DNA from: Allacma fusca
Lineage: Eukaryota > Arthropoda > Collembola > Symphypleona > Sminthuridae
Direction: 5' to 3'
Length of the DNA: 64,000 nt
NCBI GenBank assembly: GCA_947179485.1
Contig: OX359245.1
Span: 59,631,067-59,695,066, forward strand
How positions within the stretch are numbered: position 1 is the first letter of the stretch; each line of letters starts with the position of its first letter. The notes beneath the pieces were generated by a model. The model searched no databases, was not told where the DNA came from, and worked only from the letters and a program-made list of their open reading frames with translations. Below are positions 46,060-58,180 of this stretch, piece after piece. Made by a program: the position numbers and the translations under genes.

Positions 46060-48105
46060 CTATACCCAAATATCCTCCCACAAATATTCTCGAAGCTCTT
46101 CTCGTTTAGAGTGAAACAACTTCGTCAGGAATTTATAATCTTTGCAAACATTTCGACTGCTCTTGTATCCATATACCGTTATCATTAGTCTTCTCTTGAT
46201 TAATATATTGACTTTGTCCGTTTCAAAATTCTGACACCGGTCATATATAGGAGAGACTATATTTTGTCTGACCAATTCAGGCAGTTCCTAAATATAACAA
46301 TAACGAAATCAATATAACAGGTGATGAATTTCTTAAAGAAACAATTGCTCCTTGTAAGCATTTAATCCTTTATATTTACTATTCATTACCATTCCGGATT
46401 CCAAACATTTATGTACGACAGTCAGTATAGCTGTTGTAACCCAGAACTGGTTTTTATAACTCTCAGGCAATGTAAGAATTCCCGTTTCTATTTCTTTCCA
46501 GTTAACAGGTGGCGGAACATGTTTATCTTCAACGTTGTAATAAATCTCGGCTAAATTTAACATTACAGATTCGGGAGACGTATCAGCATTGAAATAAGTT
46601 TTGCATTTCTGCAAAAGAGTTTCAAAAGGATTAGTATGCACGTTGTCGCTTAAGTCATATGCCATTGTTTGCCTTTCCACACTGTTGAACATGTTAATTC
46701 CATTTTGGGATATTATCCCTTTAAAATGTGCTGTTGTCAAAGCATATCGCCACACTAGTAGGCACAAAAAATAATTTTTATTGTTAAGTTGGATTCCAGT
46801 AGTCAATGTTTCAATTGATGTTAGAATATGGCCTCACCAGTCAATGTTGTAATCGTTTTGCTCGAAAAAGCGACGTATACTACTCAGAGCGTCGTGTGAA
46901 ATGTGCTGTTTGCGTGCACACTGCTGAATTAATCTGTGTATCTTTAAACTGTTCCTTTCACCCCTTTTCACAATCGAGTAATCCATCAGTATTTTCAGTC
47001 CTTTCGTTACAATCGGATTCCGAAATTCATTGTACTCATAGGATTCACATGTTTTTCTACTGTAGATTGCATCAATCAGTTCTACATACAATTCATCGGG
47101 GCTCAGACACGAAATGATATTCAGAAGTTTAATTGCGATGTTTCCATTTTTATGACTTTTGATTTTAGTGATCGTTTCATTAAAAATCAGTTCAAGAGCA
47201 TCTTAGTACTTGGACTCATTAGAAATTTCTTGAAGTGAAACATCTTTTAAAATTTCGGTGTACGCTTTAATTCTTTTTTCAATCTCATCAAATAAAACGT
47301 TTTTTGCCTTTTTATTTATTGTAGACCCAACAAGACTCAACCCTAAAGGATAGCCTGCCAAAATATTTGCAAGAGCAGAAATAGAATTTTCCAAAGACAC
47401 TGGGATTTCTTGGCCTTCAAGTTTCAAATACTTTTTCAAGATGTTGGTGGCCTCTTTGTCGGTGAGACTATCAATCGTAATCAACATAATTTCTGACTCT
47501 GTACCGCCCCAATGTTTCTTACCATTGCGAGAAGTGACTATGAAAAATGGCTTGTTTGGGAGATTTTTTTTAAGCATGTAATTTGTAATGCCGAGGTGGT
47601 CTCCTTTTGAATTTAGTCTTTCAGCATTGTCGAATATGTTGATCCCATGCTTATTAGCTGCCAGTTTCTCTTGCATATGCGGAACATCATCAGCGGTATT
47701 TAATTTCATTCCTATTTTCCTGGCTAATTCCATAAAACTTGCAAGCAAACTGGTTTGAGTCTGTGCGTTAATCCACACAATGTAGTCGTAGTTTTTGGTG
47801 AATTTCCGAGCAAAGGCTTTCGCAATCTCACTTTTCCCCATTCCACCAAATCCAGCCAGGAGGATCGTTCTCTGGTAAGATTTGGGTTCATCAATCCGTT
47901 TATCAATTGCTTCAGATATTTGCGCAATCTGATCTTCTCGGCCATAGAAATATTGGCTCGTTTCAGGAATTATATATAATGGAGAGGTTAAGAAGTCATT
48001 AGAAATATGCATCGCCACAGACATATTTCCTTTATCAATAAAGTCGCCTTCGACTTGCAGAGCCGTTGATTCGATTACGTTCGCATTTTCCACTTGTTCA
48101 TCCAT
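46060..48105 (-). pseudogene. NB-ARC (STAND) ATPase gene with two in-frame stops
   Basis: From ATG at 48105 one frame runs 591 codons to 46333, interrupted only by TAA at 47203-47205 and TGA at 46834-46836. A further probable exon (about 46286-46060, acceptor TTTAG) follows. The first 300 residues hold an NB-ARC nucleotide-binding module: P-loop GFGGMGKS (85-92), kinase-2-like INIFDNAE (155-162), VTSRN (190-194) and GLPL-like GYPLGLSL (251-258). Past the TAA the frame still shows a winged-helix-like stretch with KIHRLIQQCARK. Such proteins are ATP-driven switches, usually with C-terminal repeats for sensing and often linked to innate immunity or cell death. The repeat domain expected downstream is not evident. 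Two stops in an otherwise preserved frame suggest a young pseudogene; sequencing error is the alternative. Confidence 0.78.
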
Positions 48106-48999
48106 CGTTGCTCCTTTGTATTGATATAAGGTCACAAGGGAAGTTGACAGAGAAGTCGAGTCTCTGTTTTAGGTATATAATTGCAAAATTTCCATACTCA
48201 ATTTTTATTACAAAAAGTTTTTACAATTCCTAAAATTTGATTGATTGTTCAAAAGGATTCAATATTTGTTGGAAAAAAACTACAAATTTTAAATAAAATC
48301 TTAGATTTTAAAACTAAAGATTTTCTGTCCCCAATCTATGCTCAGTTTCTATTTCAATCAAATGTCAACTAAAATCCCTGCAGCTGTTTATGTAAACTAC
48401 ATTTATATCAGCGTTAAACTCATGCCCTAAAAACGATACATTCACGTATGGAACATTTACAACAAGCTGCAATTATTTAAAAACAAAAATGCTTTCTCCT
48501 CGAATATGTTAGGAATATGCCACAAACGACGTCATACATTTAGTGAGTCAGTCATTTTGACAAAGCCACAAGGGGGTAAAGTGATGCATCAAAAAGCACG
48601 ATGCGGGAATAATAAATAATAGGTAGAATGTACGTTAACAATTTTGAAACCGTTTGAATACTCATTTAATAATTTGCGTTTACATTGAACGTGGAATAAT
48701 GGTTGGTATTGTTACATTATTTATGCAACTTTTATACACTGCAGTATCTACTGATTGTACCAACTCTCGGTGACGTAAAGTATTATCATTTGTGTGTATA
48801 AGACTTGTTTTGTTTCTCATGTCAACTGAAGCGAAAGGATTCTTTGTCACTACTCTACTTATGTTAGGACTAATACTGATACTTAAAGAGTCGAAAAATT
48901 TGGACGAAAATTTAATATGACTTTGAATGACGTGGCAGTCAGTTAATGGTTATTGTAACACTTTTGAATGACGTCATTAGTGCTACATCCCTAGTAGTT
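48106..48999. other. 5' flank of NB-ARC gene
   Basis: AT-rich, no gene. Nothing specific recognised. Confidence 0.45.
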
Positions 49000-50224
49000 T
49001 AATAAATGAAAGACACCGCACAATCCTTACGAGAATGTGTCCACTGATTGAATAAAATTTCTGGAGAGTACACCTTGAAGAGTAGATCATTTTTGATAAT
49101 TGGTCCAAAGAAATCGTAAAACAGAATTCGGAAATATCCGGGGTTAAAGTTACCGAAAAATGAGGTGGGGCTCATGGGGTACCAAAAAATTCAAACAGTG
49201 AGAATTAGCAATATAACTTCAAAAAAGCCGGCAATAAAAATTAAATAACGTGCACAACGTTTTTAAGCGAGATATGACCTCAGAACTCCGAGATATTGAC
49301 CTCAAGAGATCAAAGAGCGTCGATACCGGTTTCATAATCTAACCGGTGATGAAACTAGTCCAAATTAGAACGAGTGCTTTATTTAGTCACATATTAAACG
49401 TGTGCCGAGTTTTGTTCCAGTTGGTGATACGATGACCCAACTGTGACCTCCGAGGTCAATATCACACCCATACCGGATTTGGTCCCTAATAATTAGGCTT
49501 GGGAATATTTCGCTAAATTTTGCGTTGAAATTTCGCAAATTAAAATTTATTTTTCGCAAATTTCGCAAAAATTTGCAGATCATTTCGCAACTTTCGCAGC
49601 CTTTAGTTTTTATTGAATGGCAGTCTAAAAGAAGTACCTTAAATATTATAGAAAATACCGTTACACCGAATCGCTGTAATTGTAATAATTACTCAATCAT
49701 TGTTGTCATCCGAATTGTCTGGGTGAACTGTTGAATCGTGAATTACCACTCGCATATGAAAGTCAACATTTTCTTAGGTAAGTTTTAGGCGCTGGGGAGC
49801 AAGAAGCTTTTATAAATAATAAAAGCTTGTCTCAACTGGAGCGCTACTACTAGGTACGGAAATTACTTTTACTACCAACTCCGACAAATACGGTATGTCT
49901 CGAGAAAATTTCAGACAAAATTCCATAACGTCTATTTCCACCGACTAAAATTCTCCATTTTCCTCAGTGTACCGTATTGAACCAAATCTTCTAATGGAAT
50001 TGCCCTGTTCAAAACTTTTGAAAGCGACGATTAAACGCCCTTGCGAATGTTTTCCGGGCAAAATCAAGGATCCAGAATTTGAGCGTCTTCCCAGTTTATT
50101 TGTTGGGTGTTTTTTATTGAGATAAAGCGACAATTTATCAGTCCACTTTGCGGAAACTGTTGTAAACTTTTTAAAGCTGGGAAATTGTATTTTTTAATCT
50201 GTTTGTATTTTCATTTCTCTTAAT

Positions 50225-51495
50225 CAGTGCTGCGATCGGGTCAAGTAATTTCAAAACTTGACCATGAACTTGACTTGACCACGAAACTTCAAGTAATTTT
50301 CAAGACACAACTTGAACTTGATAACTCGCGTTTGTGTAATTACTTGACTTGTCAAGTTCAAGTAATCAAGTAACTTTTGTAAGACCCGAACTTGATCAAG
50401 TAGTTAAAATACCAACCTTGACTTGAACTTGACTTGACCATGACTTGAACGCGACTTGAACTTGATAATTCAAGTAAAGTATCACAAAAAATTAAACATG
50501 GCCACAATAGGTCGAACTTACATCAGCAAATTATTTCCTTCAGACTGAAGACCAAAAAGCATTCAGAAAACAATTTTACTACTACTTTTTATTTGAAACC
50601 ATTAGAGGACAACTTTGAGCGTGTACTGAGTACAGTAAAAGTTCGATATAAGGGACTATACAATTTATAAAGAAATTTCCCTTATACAAAACGTCTAAAG
50701 CATTGCGTCAATGAAAGTTAGAGTCAAACAAATGCATCCCTGATATCGATATTTCCTTATAAGCTAAGCCCTTATAATGGACTTTTACTGTATATCTGAC
50801 GAGTTTTACATAGTATCAAGTTTTATTTAATGTTCATATATGTATATATACATATACATATTTGAGCATAGATAGCGAGTACTCTTAATTTAAAATTTAA
50901 TAAACTAGTATTTACTTATTTATTAAATGCTTTTTGTAAAAAGCCATCCAAGCTCATTTTATACTGGAATTTATTTAAACAAGTTGAAACAAATAATAAT
51001 TCTAAGCAACATTATGAATTATCAAGATAATTCCTTTATTTCATGGAGAGGCCACTGCAACAACTAACAATGAGCAACGTCTGGTAAGCAAGACCTTCAT
51101 AAAGATGACTCTGATTTTGAATTTTGTCCTTTGATTGATGGCATATGCAAATAATATACCCTGGACACGACATGAAATTGGATTGAAATTTTGAAATTGC
51201 TTCCGTCCTTTATGGCATGCGCAATCTAAAGTTACTTGAACTTGACCATGAAATCTCAAGTTCATGGTCAAGTTTTTTCTTTCCATTACTTGACCCTGAA
51301 CTTGACTTGAGATTCAAGTAAATTTCTCTTACTTGTACTTGAACCTGACTTGTCTTAGAATGTCATGGTCAAGCCGAGTACGTACTTGAACTTGACCCGA
51401 AAGATTCAAGTAAAAAAATTTACCTACTTGAACTTGACCCGAACTTGAACTTGACTTGAAAACTCAAGTATTACTTGAACTTGTCCGCAGCACTG
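50225..51495. mobile_element. hAT-like MITE, ACTTGAACTTG motif, nested
   Basis: The 8-bp duplication CTCTTAAT (50217-50224, 51496-51503) flanks ends CAGTGCTGCG...CGCAGCACTG. Both subterminal zones (50240-50480 and 51225-51485) are arrays of ACTTGAACTTGACTTGA words and complements. No transposase. Confidence 0.94.
50633..50790. mobile_element. 158-bp pogo/Tigger-like MITE, nested
   Basis: Flanked by TA on both sides (50631-50632, 50791-50792). Starts CAGTAAAAGTTCGATATAAG and ends with the near-inverse CTTATAATGGACTTTTACTG. CCCTTATA words are internal. It lies inside the ACTTGA-motif element. Confidence 0.88.
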
Positions 51496-52870
51496 CTCTT
51501 AATTACTTTTATTGTTCAACTATTTACTGCAAGCTGGCAGAATTTCCCCCTTAAATTTGAAACGTTATTTAAAGAATTTACTACATTAAAAGTTGGCTCC
51601 ACGAAAATTATTGAGTAAAATCTATGCGATAAATCATAGGATTTAAATATGTGAAGTAATGCAAACTCGAAAGGACGGGGCACGTTTCTACAGGATGAGT
51701 GTCAGTTGTTTGTTGAATAGACATACCACCGAATTTAATAATAAAAATTTCAAAATATTACTGGTCTACGTAAAATATTTTACAAGATTCAGGATTTTGT
51801 AATGCGATTTAATATTTCGCACTTAAACTTCCCATTTCGCAAATTTCGCAATTTATTTTTTCATTTTTGGATTCTACCGACATCTGGGGTTACGTTTCAC
51901 CCCCATGGGAGTACCGTAACTAATCGTTTTTAGAATTTCGCATTTTTCGCAAAATCCCAAGCCTACTAATAATCATTCGAATTTCCCGCAAATGGGCTAG
52001 AGCTTTTAGTTAAAGCCCGGATGAGTTGCCTGTCAAGTTTGGTTCTAGTTGGTGACACGATGACCCAGCTGTGACCTCCGGGGTTAATATTTCACCCATA
52101 CCGGATTCGGTACCTAAAACTCGTTTAAATTGCCCACAAATAACGTAGAACTTTTAGTTTAAGTCCAGATGTGCTTCCTGTCAAGTTTGGTTTCATTTGG
52201 TGACACGATGACCCAGCTGTGGCCTCCGGGTTCATTGTGGAAAAATCTATATAGGTTTGATATTGGTGGACTATGTCACTGCTGTGTCACGAGGTCACTA
52301 ATTGGAACAAACCTCGGCAGGTTACTGCCTAGTACAATTTGGGAACGACTTAGCCTATTCTGGACGGATTCCAGTAAGGTTATGGTAGAAAAACCTGTAT
52401 AGGTTTGATATTGGTGGACTATGTCACTGCTGGGTTATGAGGTCACCAACTGGAACCCAACTCGGCACACATTTATTACAGTATGTGTCTAATCAAAGCG
52501 TTTAATTATAATCTCGGCCAGGTTTATCACCGTTTAGATTACGAAATTGGTATCGAAACTGGTTGACTTCTTGAGATCAATATCTTGGATTTGGGAGGTC
52601 ATACCTAGTTCAAAATGTTTCGCCCCGTTATTAAATTGTTACTGCTACAATTTGTAAGTTTAGTCAATTCCCAACTTTAATTTGTTGGTACCTCGTGAGC
52701 TCCCCCTCATTTTTCGCTAACTGTGACCCGGGATATCTCTGAACCCCGTTTAGATTTGATGGGACAATTATCAAAAATGCTCTACGCATCAAGACGCACC
52801 TTGCAGTAATTTTGTTAAAATCGAACAGATGGCATTTTCTAGTACGAATTGTGTCCTTTGTGAATCTCTT

Positions 52871-53924
52871 ATATTTTAAATTATGCTCACAATTAGCATG
52901 AAACATTGATATAATAAATGCGTATATACCTTCGCGGTTGTCAACATGTGATTTTATTTCTTTCTTCAAGGTGTTTCCGCTTATCTTTGCAGTTCAAAGC
53001 CGGGCAACGTGGTAACTGAGGTTGTTGTTCAAGTGCAAACAAAGTCACAAATCTGTTTGACAGTTGTAATGACGATCAAATCTGCTGTAATCATGAACAA
53101 AAGCCGAGTAAATAAACAATTTATATGAAAATGTGCAATACCACTGATTGAAAGGAGATACATTGCACTGATAAGGGAATAAAGTTCTGTAATTAAAACT
53201 AGAGTTGAATGTAATGGACTACCAACATTTACAGAGTCACAGAGTTCTATTACTAAACGTATAGGATGGCTATTGCCGTGAAGGACATCTATTAGTATTT
53301 CGATTGCACGTACAGTTCAAATGACAATAAATATTCGGTCTTTACCATGGGAATGCCAAAGCATAGTCGATATTTACTGAGGTTTGTTTTAAATCAAAAT
53401 TTATCGCGTTGAATCCTCGTCAACGGAATTTACGGAAAATGAAAACAAAAAAAAATTCCAAACATGTAACGTATTAGGCTAATGGAAATTATATAACATA
53501 ATACGTGTTCTGGTCATACTTGGTTTTTCAAAGGTTTTAACCACTGAAATTCAAACAGGTTCTCTGGAACAATCTGTGCATGTAGTATGCAGCCAAACTT
53601 AATTCATGCGCGGCTATACAATACATCAATTCAGTATCTACATGAAGCTAATTGCTCAGTCTGGGAGCAAGATATAATCCATCATCTTTTAGTAATCTTC
53701 ATGTGTCCTCCCAAACTACTTGCCGAGACCCTGGTCCTATGAAATACATACGCAAACATGCGCCAACGTTACGATATGGCACGCCTTGTGAAAACTTTGT
53801 AAATAATCGGCAAATTAAGTAAATTACAAAACTTTCAAATTTGTTTACAAAACCAAGGCATTGCATTGTACAATATTTATATTCCGATATCCGTGGATGC
53901 AATGGAATATAACTGATTTTCCCT
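52871..53924. other. Intergenic, nothing recognised
   Basis: No gene, RNA or delimited repeat recognised. Confidence 0.45.
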
Positions 53925-53990
53925 GTCATAAATATTTTCCATGGGAAGAATCTTCCCGTCTGTTCACAAAATCTAGCCCCTGGGTTAAGT
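53925..53990. repeat. End-block fragment of the CCCTGTTGAC repeat, copy 3
   Basis: Contains ATGGGAAGAATCTTCCCGTC and a TAGCCCCTG end, matching the terminal block of the repeats at 620-920 and 26725-27024. Confidence 0.6.
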
Positions 53991-54778
53991 ATTATATCTG
54001 AATTATTAATCTTACCCGTAATTCTGCAATCTATTCTTGTACACAAAGGCCTCCAGAATTGTAACAATTTAAAAGGATATACCAAAAAATACTAAACATT
54101 TGTTCCTAAATATTCCTACAGTTACAATTCTCTGCGTCCGAAAGTACGGAAGTTTGTTCGTTAGAATGAACAGCAAACAGCTTTATTTATAGGTAAAATG
54201 CTGTCGGGTATGCAAACAACCACATATAATGCGAAGTATTTGAGCTCGTATCTGTATTCACCTTGATTTATCTGACTTCCTGCTGCCACGAATGATTGAG
54301 TATATAACTTTTGAATGTATACGCGTTCGAGCTAAAATTAGTTCAATAATTTGAACATAAATGGTTCAATTGGTACTTCTTTTTAGAACATGTGATTAAA
54401 GATAACCACGACGGAAATCAAACTTTTATCTTGCTTTGCTGGATTAACTGTTTAGAATGGAATATTCAGGTGTCTAGAAATGCTTAAATTGCATTTAATA
54501 AATCTAATTATAATCAACAACTGTGGGGTTTTATGTATGTTAATATTTATACTGCAACATTGGTCATTTTTATTTGCAAGTAGGCCTCCGCACATGTACA
54601 TTTTCCTTAAACATGAAAATGAACAGGAACATGAATTTTCATGCTTTACATGATTTATTTTCAAAATCACCCGAATTAAATCATGTCATTTAAAACGAAT
54701 ACTTGACTTTTATTTCATGTGAATGAAGTAAATTAGAACATGATATTTACATGAACATGAAAAGTGAAAATTTCAAGT
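53991..54778. other. Intergenic with an ACATGAA-rich stretch
   Basis: From about 54590 the sequence fills with ACATGAA and TTCATGT words, which continue after the element at 54787-55343 (to ~55390). This could be the subterminal zone of a further hAT-like element, but its ends were not found. No gene. Confidence 0.5.
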
Positions 54779-54786
54779 ACATGAAC

Positions 54787-55343
54787 CAAAGATGCATTTC
54801 CTTCCTACAAGGATCCTATAAATAGGCATATTTATAGGATAGGAACGGACTTTGCAAGAATTTATATGTAGGAAAAGGAATGCATGAAAAATCTAATAAT
54901 TAAAAGTAGGGATAGGATAGGAAGCCTCCTTCAGAGCAAACGTATGTATGTAGGTAATAGGAAAGGCCATGATAAAGGTTTACATTGACTTTTAAATGAA
55001 TATATCGTCGGCTAAATTTTAAAAGGTACCATTTTCATTTCGTAACACTTGTTTTTGAAATGGGATTTCCATTGAAAATGGTACTTTTTATAATTTAGCC
55101 AGCGATATATGCAATTCCAACGTCTCTTTAAGGGATACTGTAAGAATGTGTGTTGTATGCCAAATGAACCTCTATAGGAAATAGGAATATATAGGAAGGC
55201 AGAGTTGTCCTTGATTTTAAAATATATGCATATAGGTAGGGCTCGAGACTGGCATTTGTACTATATATAGGAAAATGTAGGACAATATTTTGATATCATT
55301 TAAAGGAAGGATATATGTACTGGGATTCAATTATGCATCTTTG
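54787..55343. mobile_element. hAT-like MITE, TATAGGA motif
   Basis: The 8-bp duplication ACATGAAC (54779-54786, 55344-55351) flanks ends CAAAGATGCAT...ATGCATCTTTG. The interior is rich in TATAGGA, GTAGGAAA and TCCTATA words. It contains a smaller element at 55000-55110. Confidence 0.9.
55000..55110. mobile_element. 111-bp palindromic MITE with TATATCGTCGGC ends
   Basis: Begins ATATATCGTCGGCTAAA and ends TTTAGCCAGCGATATAT, with GGTACCATTTTC and GAAAATGGTAC forming an inner stem. The end sequence is shared with the large satellite element at 14534-16667. Confidence 0.82.
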
Positions 55344-55351
55344 ACATGAAC

Positions 55352-55595
55352 TTTACATGAAAATGTGCATGAACATGATGACATGAAATACAATTCGCAT
55401 TACTCATCTATTGATACTAGTGTTTCTGATCGAGTTCAAGTCGGGTTCGAGTACAGTTCGAGACTAATATTTTTGGTACCGTTTGCTTTCGAGTCGGTTT
55501 CGGGTATCAAGTTTTCGACCCAAAAAATTTGGGTCGTGTTTGAAAAATCTACCGGTCCCTACCAAAACTCGAAAGTAAAAACTTATTTTATTATA
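55352..55595. repeat. TTCGAG-motif stretch
   Basis: Dense GGGTTCGAG, TTTCGAGTCGG and AACTCGAAAG words between the TATAGGA element and the LTR-2 pol remnant. No ends or duplication were found. It probably marks the sequence that truncated LTR-2. Confidence 0.5.
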
Positions 55596-58180
55596 TCTCT
55601 CGAAAGGTCTGAGAGGAATAGGAATAAATTGGAACTCTCCTGGTTATTTGTTTCCACGGGGAGTTTTGCGTTCTTGACAAAATTTACAAGATTGTATAAA
55701 TTCCTTGACGTCTTTACCCATTGTTTTCCAATAGTAGCTTTGTGCTATTTCTTTCAGAGCTTTGGTGTGTCCTGTGTGGGACACTGGATTGTGATGACGT
55801 TTAATTATATCTGGTATCATCTGTTGAGGGATCATCAGTAGAGATTTTTCTCCAAGTTTCCTGTTATGCTTGTACAAAATATCATTGTATAATGTGTAGT
55901 TAGAGCGTAGTCTCCAACTTGTGGGGAGTTTATGGATAATGTCCATGATGGTAGGATCTTGCTCTTGTTCCTTTTTGAGAGTACTAATGTCGATTGTGTG
56001 AACAGACAGGCAAGCCTCCTCATCTGTCTGTGAGTGTGTGGGTTCTTGAAAAGGGTTGCGACTGAAACAATCTGCGACCTTATGAGTTGTGCCTTTGACA
56101 TATTTGATTTTGATATCAAAAGGCATCAGTAATAATTGTAAGCGCTGTAATTTAGGGTCTAGGTCGTCCTTACTTTTGAGAATGTAACATAAAGAATGAT
56201 GGTCAGTTTTGACCGTGAAGTGAATTCCAAGTAAATATTCTTTTAATTTCATGACTGACCATGTAATGGCCAGTAGCTCTAAAATACGGATGTGGTATTT
56301 AACTTCGTATTTATTGAGGCGTCTACTCAGAAAGAAAACTGGATGTTCCAGTCCATCTGGATGCAATTGTGTCATGTAAGCTCCAAGTCCTTGATAGGAA
56401 GCGTTGGTGTATAAATATGTTGGCTTTAGGGGGTCATAATGTGCTAAGACCGGTTTGCACAATAATAAGTTTTTTAGGGCTTGAAATGCCTGATCACATT
56501 CATGAGTCCACAGGAACGGTGTGTTCTTTTTTGTGAGTTCTCTCAAAGGTGCTGCTATATGTGCAAAATTCGGGACAAATCGTCTAAAGAAGTTAGCCAT
56601 GCCAAGGAAAGACTGGACAGAAGTGATGTTAGTTGGGGCAGGCATCTTCCGTAAACCATCGAGATTGTCCTCGTATGGTTGGATTCCATATGAAGTGATG
56701 GTAAAGCCAAGTAGATTAATTTTTTCATAACCGAACTTGCATTTGGTGGGCTCAAACTTGAGGTGATGCTGGGCAAAGCGTATGAAGATTTTCCTGAGTT
56801 TAGAAATGTGTTCGTCAATGGTTTGACTAGCAATAACAATATCGTCCACATAGGCCATGGCAGTATTATACTTGAGATCGGCTAGCATAACATCAATGAC
56901 TCTGCAGAAATGTGATGGAGAGTTTTTTGTACCAAAGGGCATGTCCTTATATTGATACTGTCCATTACGTGTGATAAAACTGAGCTTTTCGCGTGAGCTT
57001 TCTTCGACAGTTATTTGATGAAAACCGGACGCTAAGTCCAGTGTGGAGAAATATTTCTGATTCTGCAAGCGTCTGAGAATTTCATCAATGGAAGGTAACG
57101 GCCAGTGCATAGCCTTTGTGATTGCATTGAGAGAGCGGAAATCGATGACCATACGTGGCTTTCGTAAGCCTTGGTCATTTGGTTTCTTGAATACTATTAT
57201 CACGGGGCTTGAGAAGGGTGATGTAGAGGGTTCAATAATATCATTATCGAGTAATTTCTTAACTTCTGCGTCAATGATGGCGTCCTGATATGAAGAGGTC
57301 TTATAGGGCTTATGAGCTACTATACCTCCAGACTGTAGTTCAACTCGAAATGGAATCGTGGAACATTTACCGAGTTCATGAGGGTGGAATGCAAAAGAGC
57401 TCCTGTATTCTCTTAACAACGTACGTAGCTTAATTTGATCATCAGTGTGTAGATCTGGATTGATTTTAAATGATGCTATTTCAGTTTCCAATTGGGAAGT
57501 ATTGATCGCATTGATATGTATGGGGTTCATAGAATTATCCTGTGTGTCAAAAGGGGTTAAATTTCCGAGGCCCAAACCATCTGGTAAGGTTACAGTCATT
57601 GAGGTCGGGTTCGTGATGAGGAAAAATTGAGAGGAAGGACTGAGTATTGCATGAGGAGCAAGGATATGGAATTGTGTGTGTAAGGATTCATGAGGTTGAA
57701 AATATAAAGGTGAAGGTTGTTCAATTGAGTGTATGGTTGCAATGGTTACATGAGACCTAGGTTGAATGACCTGAGTACCGTGTACTCGGAGAATAGTGTC
57801 CTCCTGTGTGTTGGAAACACACAGAATAGGGATTTGTGTAGTTTTGGAAGGTTTAGAAGGCTGAGCTGATACGGATGATATGGGAGTAGGTGGAGTCTTG
57901 AGAGTAGCTCTACGGGAAATAGAGATGCGTCGGCGGAGTGGATGGGTTGAGCTATGGAAGTATTCATGTTCGGTTTCATCAGAAGTCGTGTCTGGAGTGA
58001 ACGAATATTTTTCTGTAGGCCGTGAATATTTATTCCCATGTTGAGATTTAATTTTTGTTGTTGTGAGAGTCTGTGAAGCTTGGTCTTGAAAAGTGGGAAG
58101 AGTTTGAGTAGACGTTGAGATTGGAAAAGAGGTCACAGGTGGTGTAGAAGATGCTAACCAAGGGTTGGGCAGGATGTTAG
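55596..58180 (-). pseudogene. pol: LTR-2 pol remnant (RT, RNase H, start of integrase)
   Basis: A Ty3/Gypsy-type pol reading leftwards, continuing in frame from 63425-64000 once LTR-3 and one GTTAG are left out. Reverse transcriptase has LDLASGFHQI and YVDD (56841-56852). RNase H shows Asn where the first catalytic Asp normally lies (codon 56403-56405, context LYTNASYQGLG). The integrase zinc finger (HH..CC, about 55650-55760) follows. An in-frame TAA is at 55644-55646, and recognisable pol text (IPIPLRPFER) continues to ~55596 before the sequence changes. The rest of integrase and the 3' LTR are missing. Non-functional relic. Confidence 0.85.

Larger units (their letters stand above)
49494..51965. 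mobile_element. hAT-like MITE, TTTCGCAAA motif
   Basis: The 8-bp duplication CTAATAAT (49486-49493, 51966-51973) flanks ends TAGGCTTGGGA...TCCCAAGCCTA. Subterminal zones hold many TTTCGCAAATTTCGC words. Net length ~1.2 kb once the element at 50225-51495 is discounted. It lies in the fold-back element's unit array. Confidence 0.92.
49000..52870. mobile_element. Fold-back-like element with long inverted arms
   Basis: The left arm (about 49010-49490) matches the reverse complement of the right arm (about 52870-52430). Shared phrases in order include CATTTTTGATAATTG, CGAAAAATGAGG, GGGGTACC/GAGGTACC, TATGACCTC and GATATTGA.CTCAAGA. The inner parts are ~130-bp units carrying GACACGATGACCCAGCTGTG and CACCCATACCGGATT, repeated in both directions. 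Exact ends and target duplication were not fixed. It was later invaded at 49494. Confidence 0.75.

Noticed and set aside
54590..55400. An outer hAT-like element with ACATGAA motif around 54787-55343
   Set aside because: The motif cluster is real, but no inverted ends or 8-bp duplication could be fixed.
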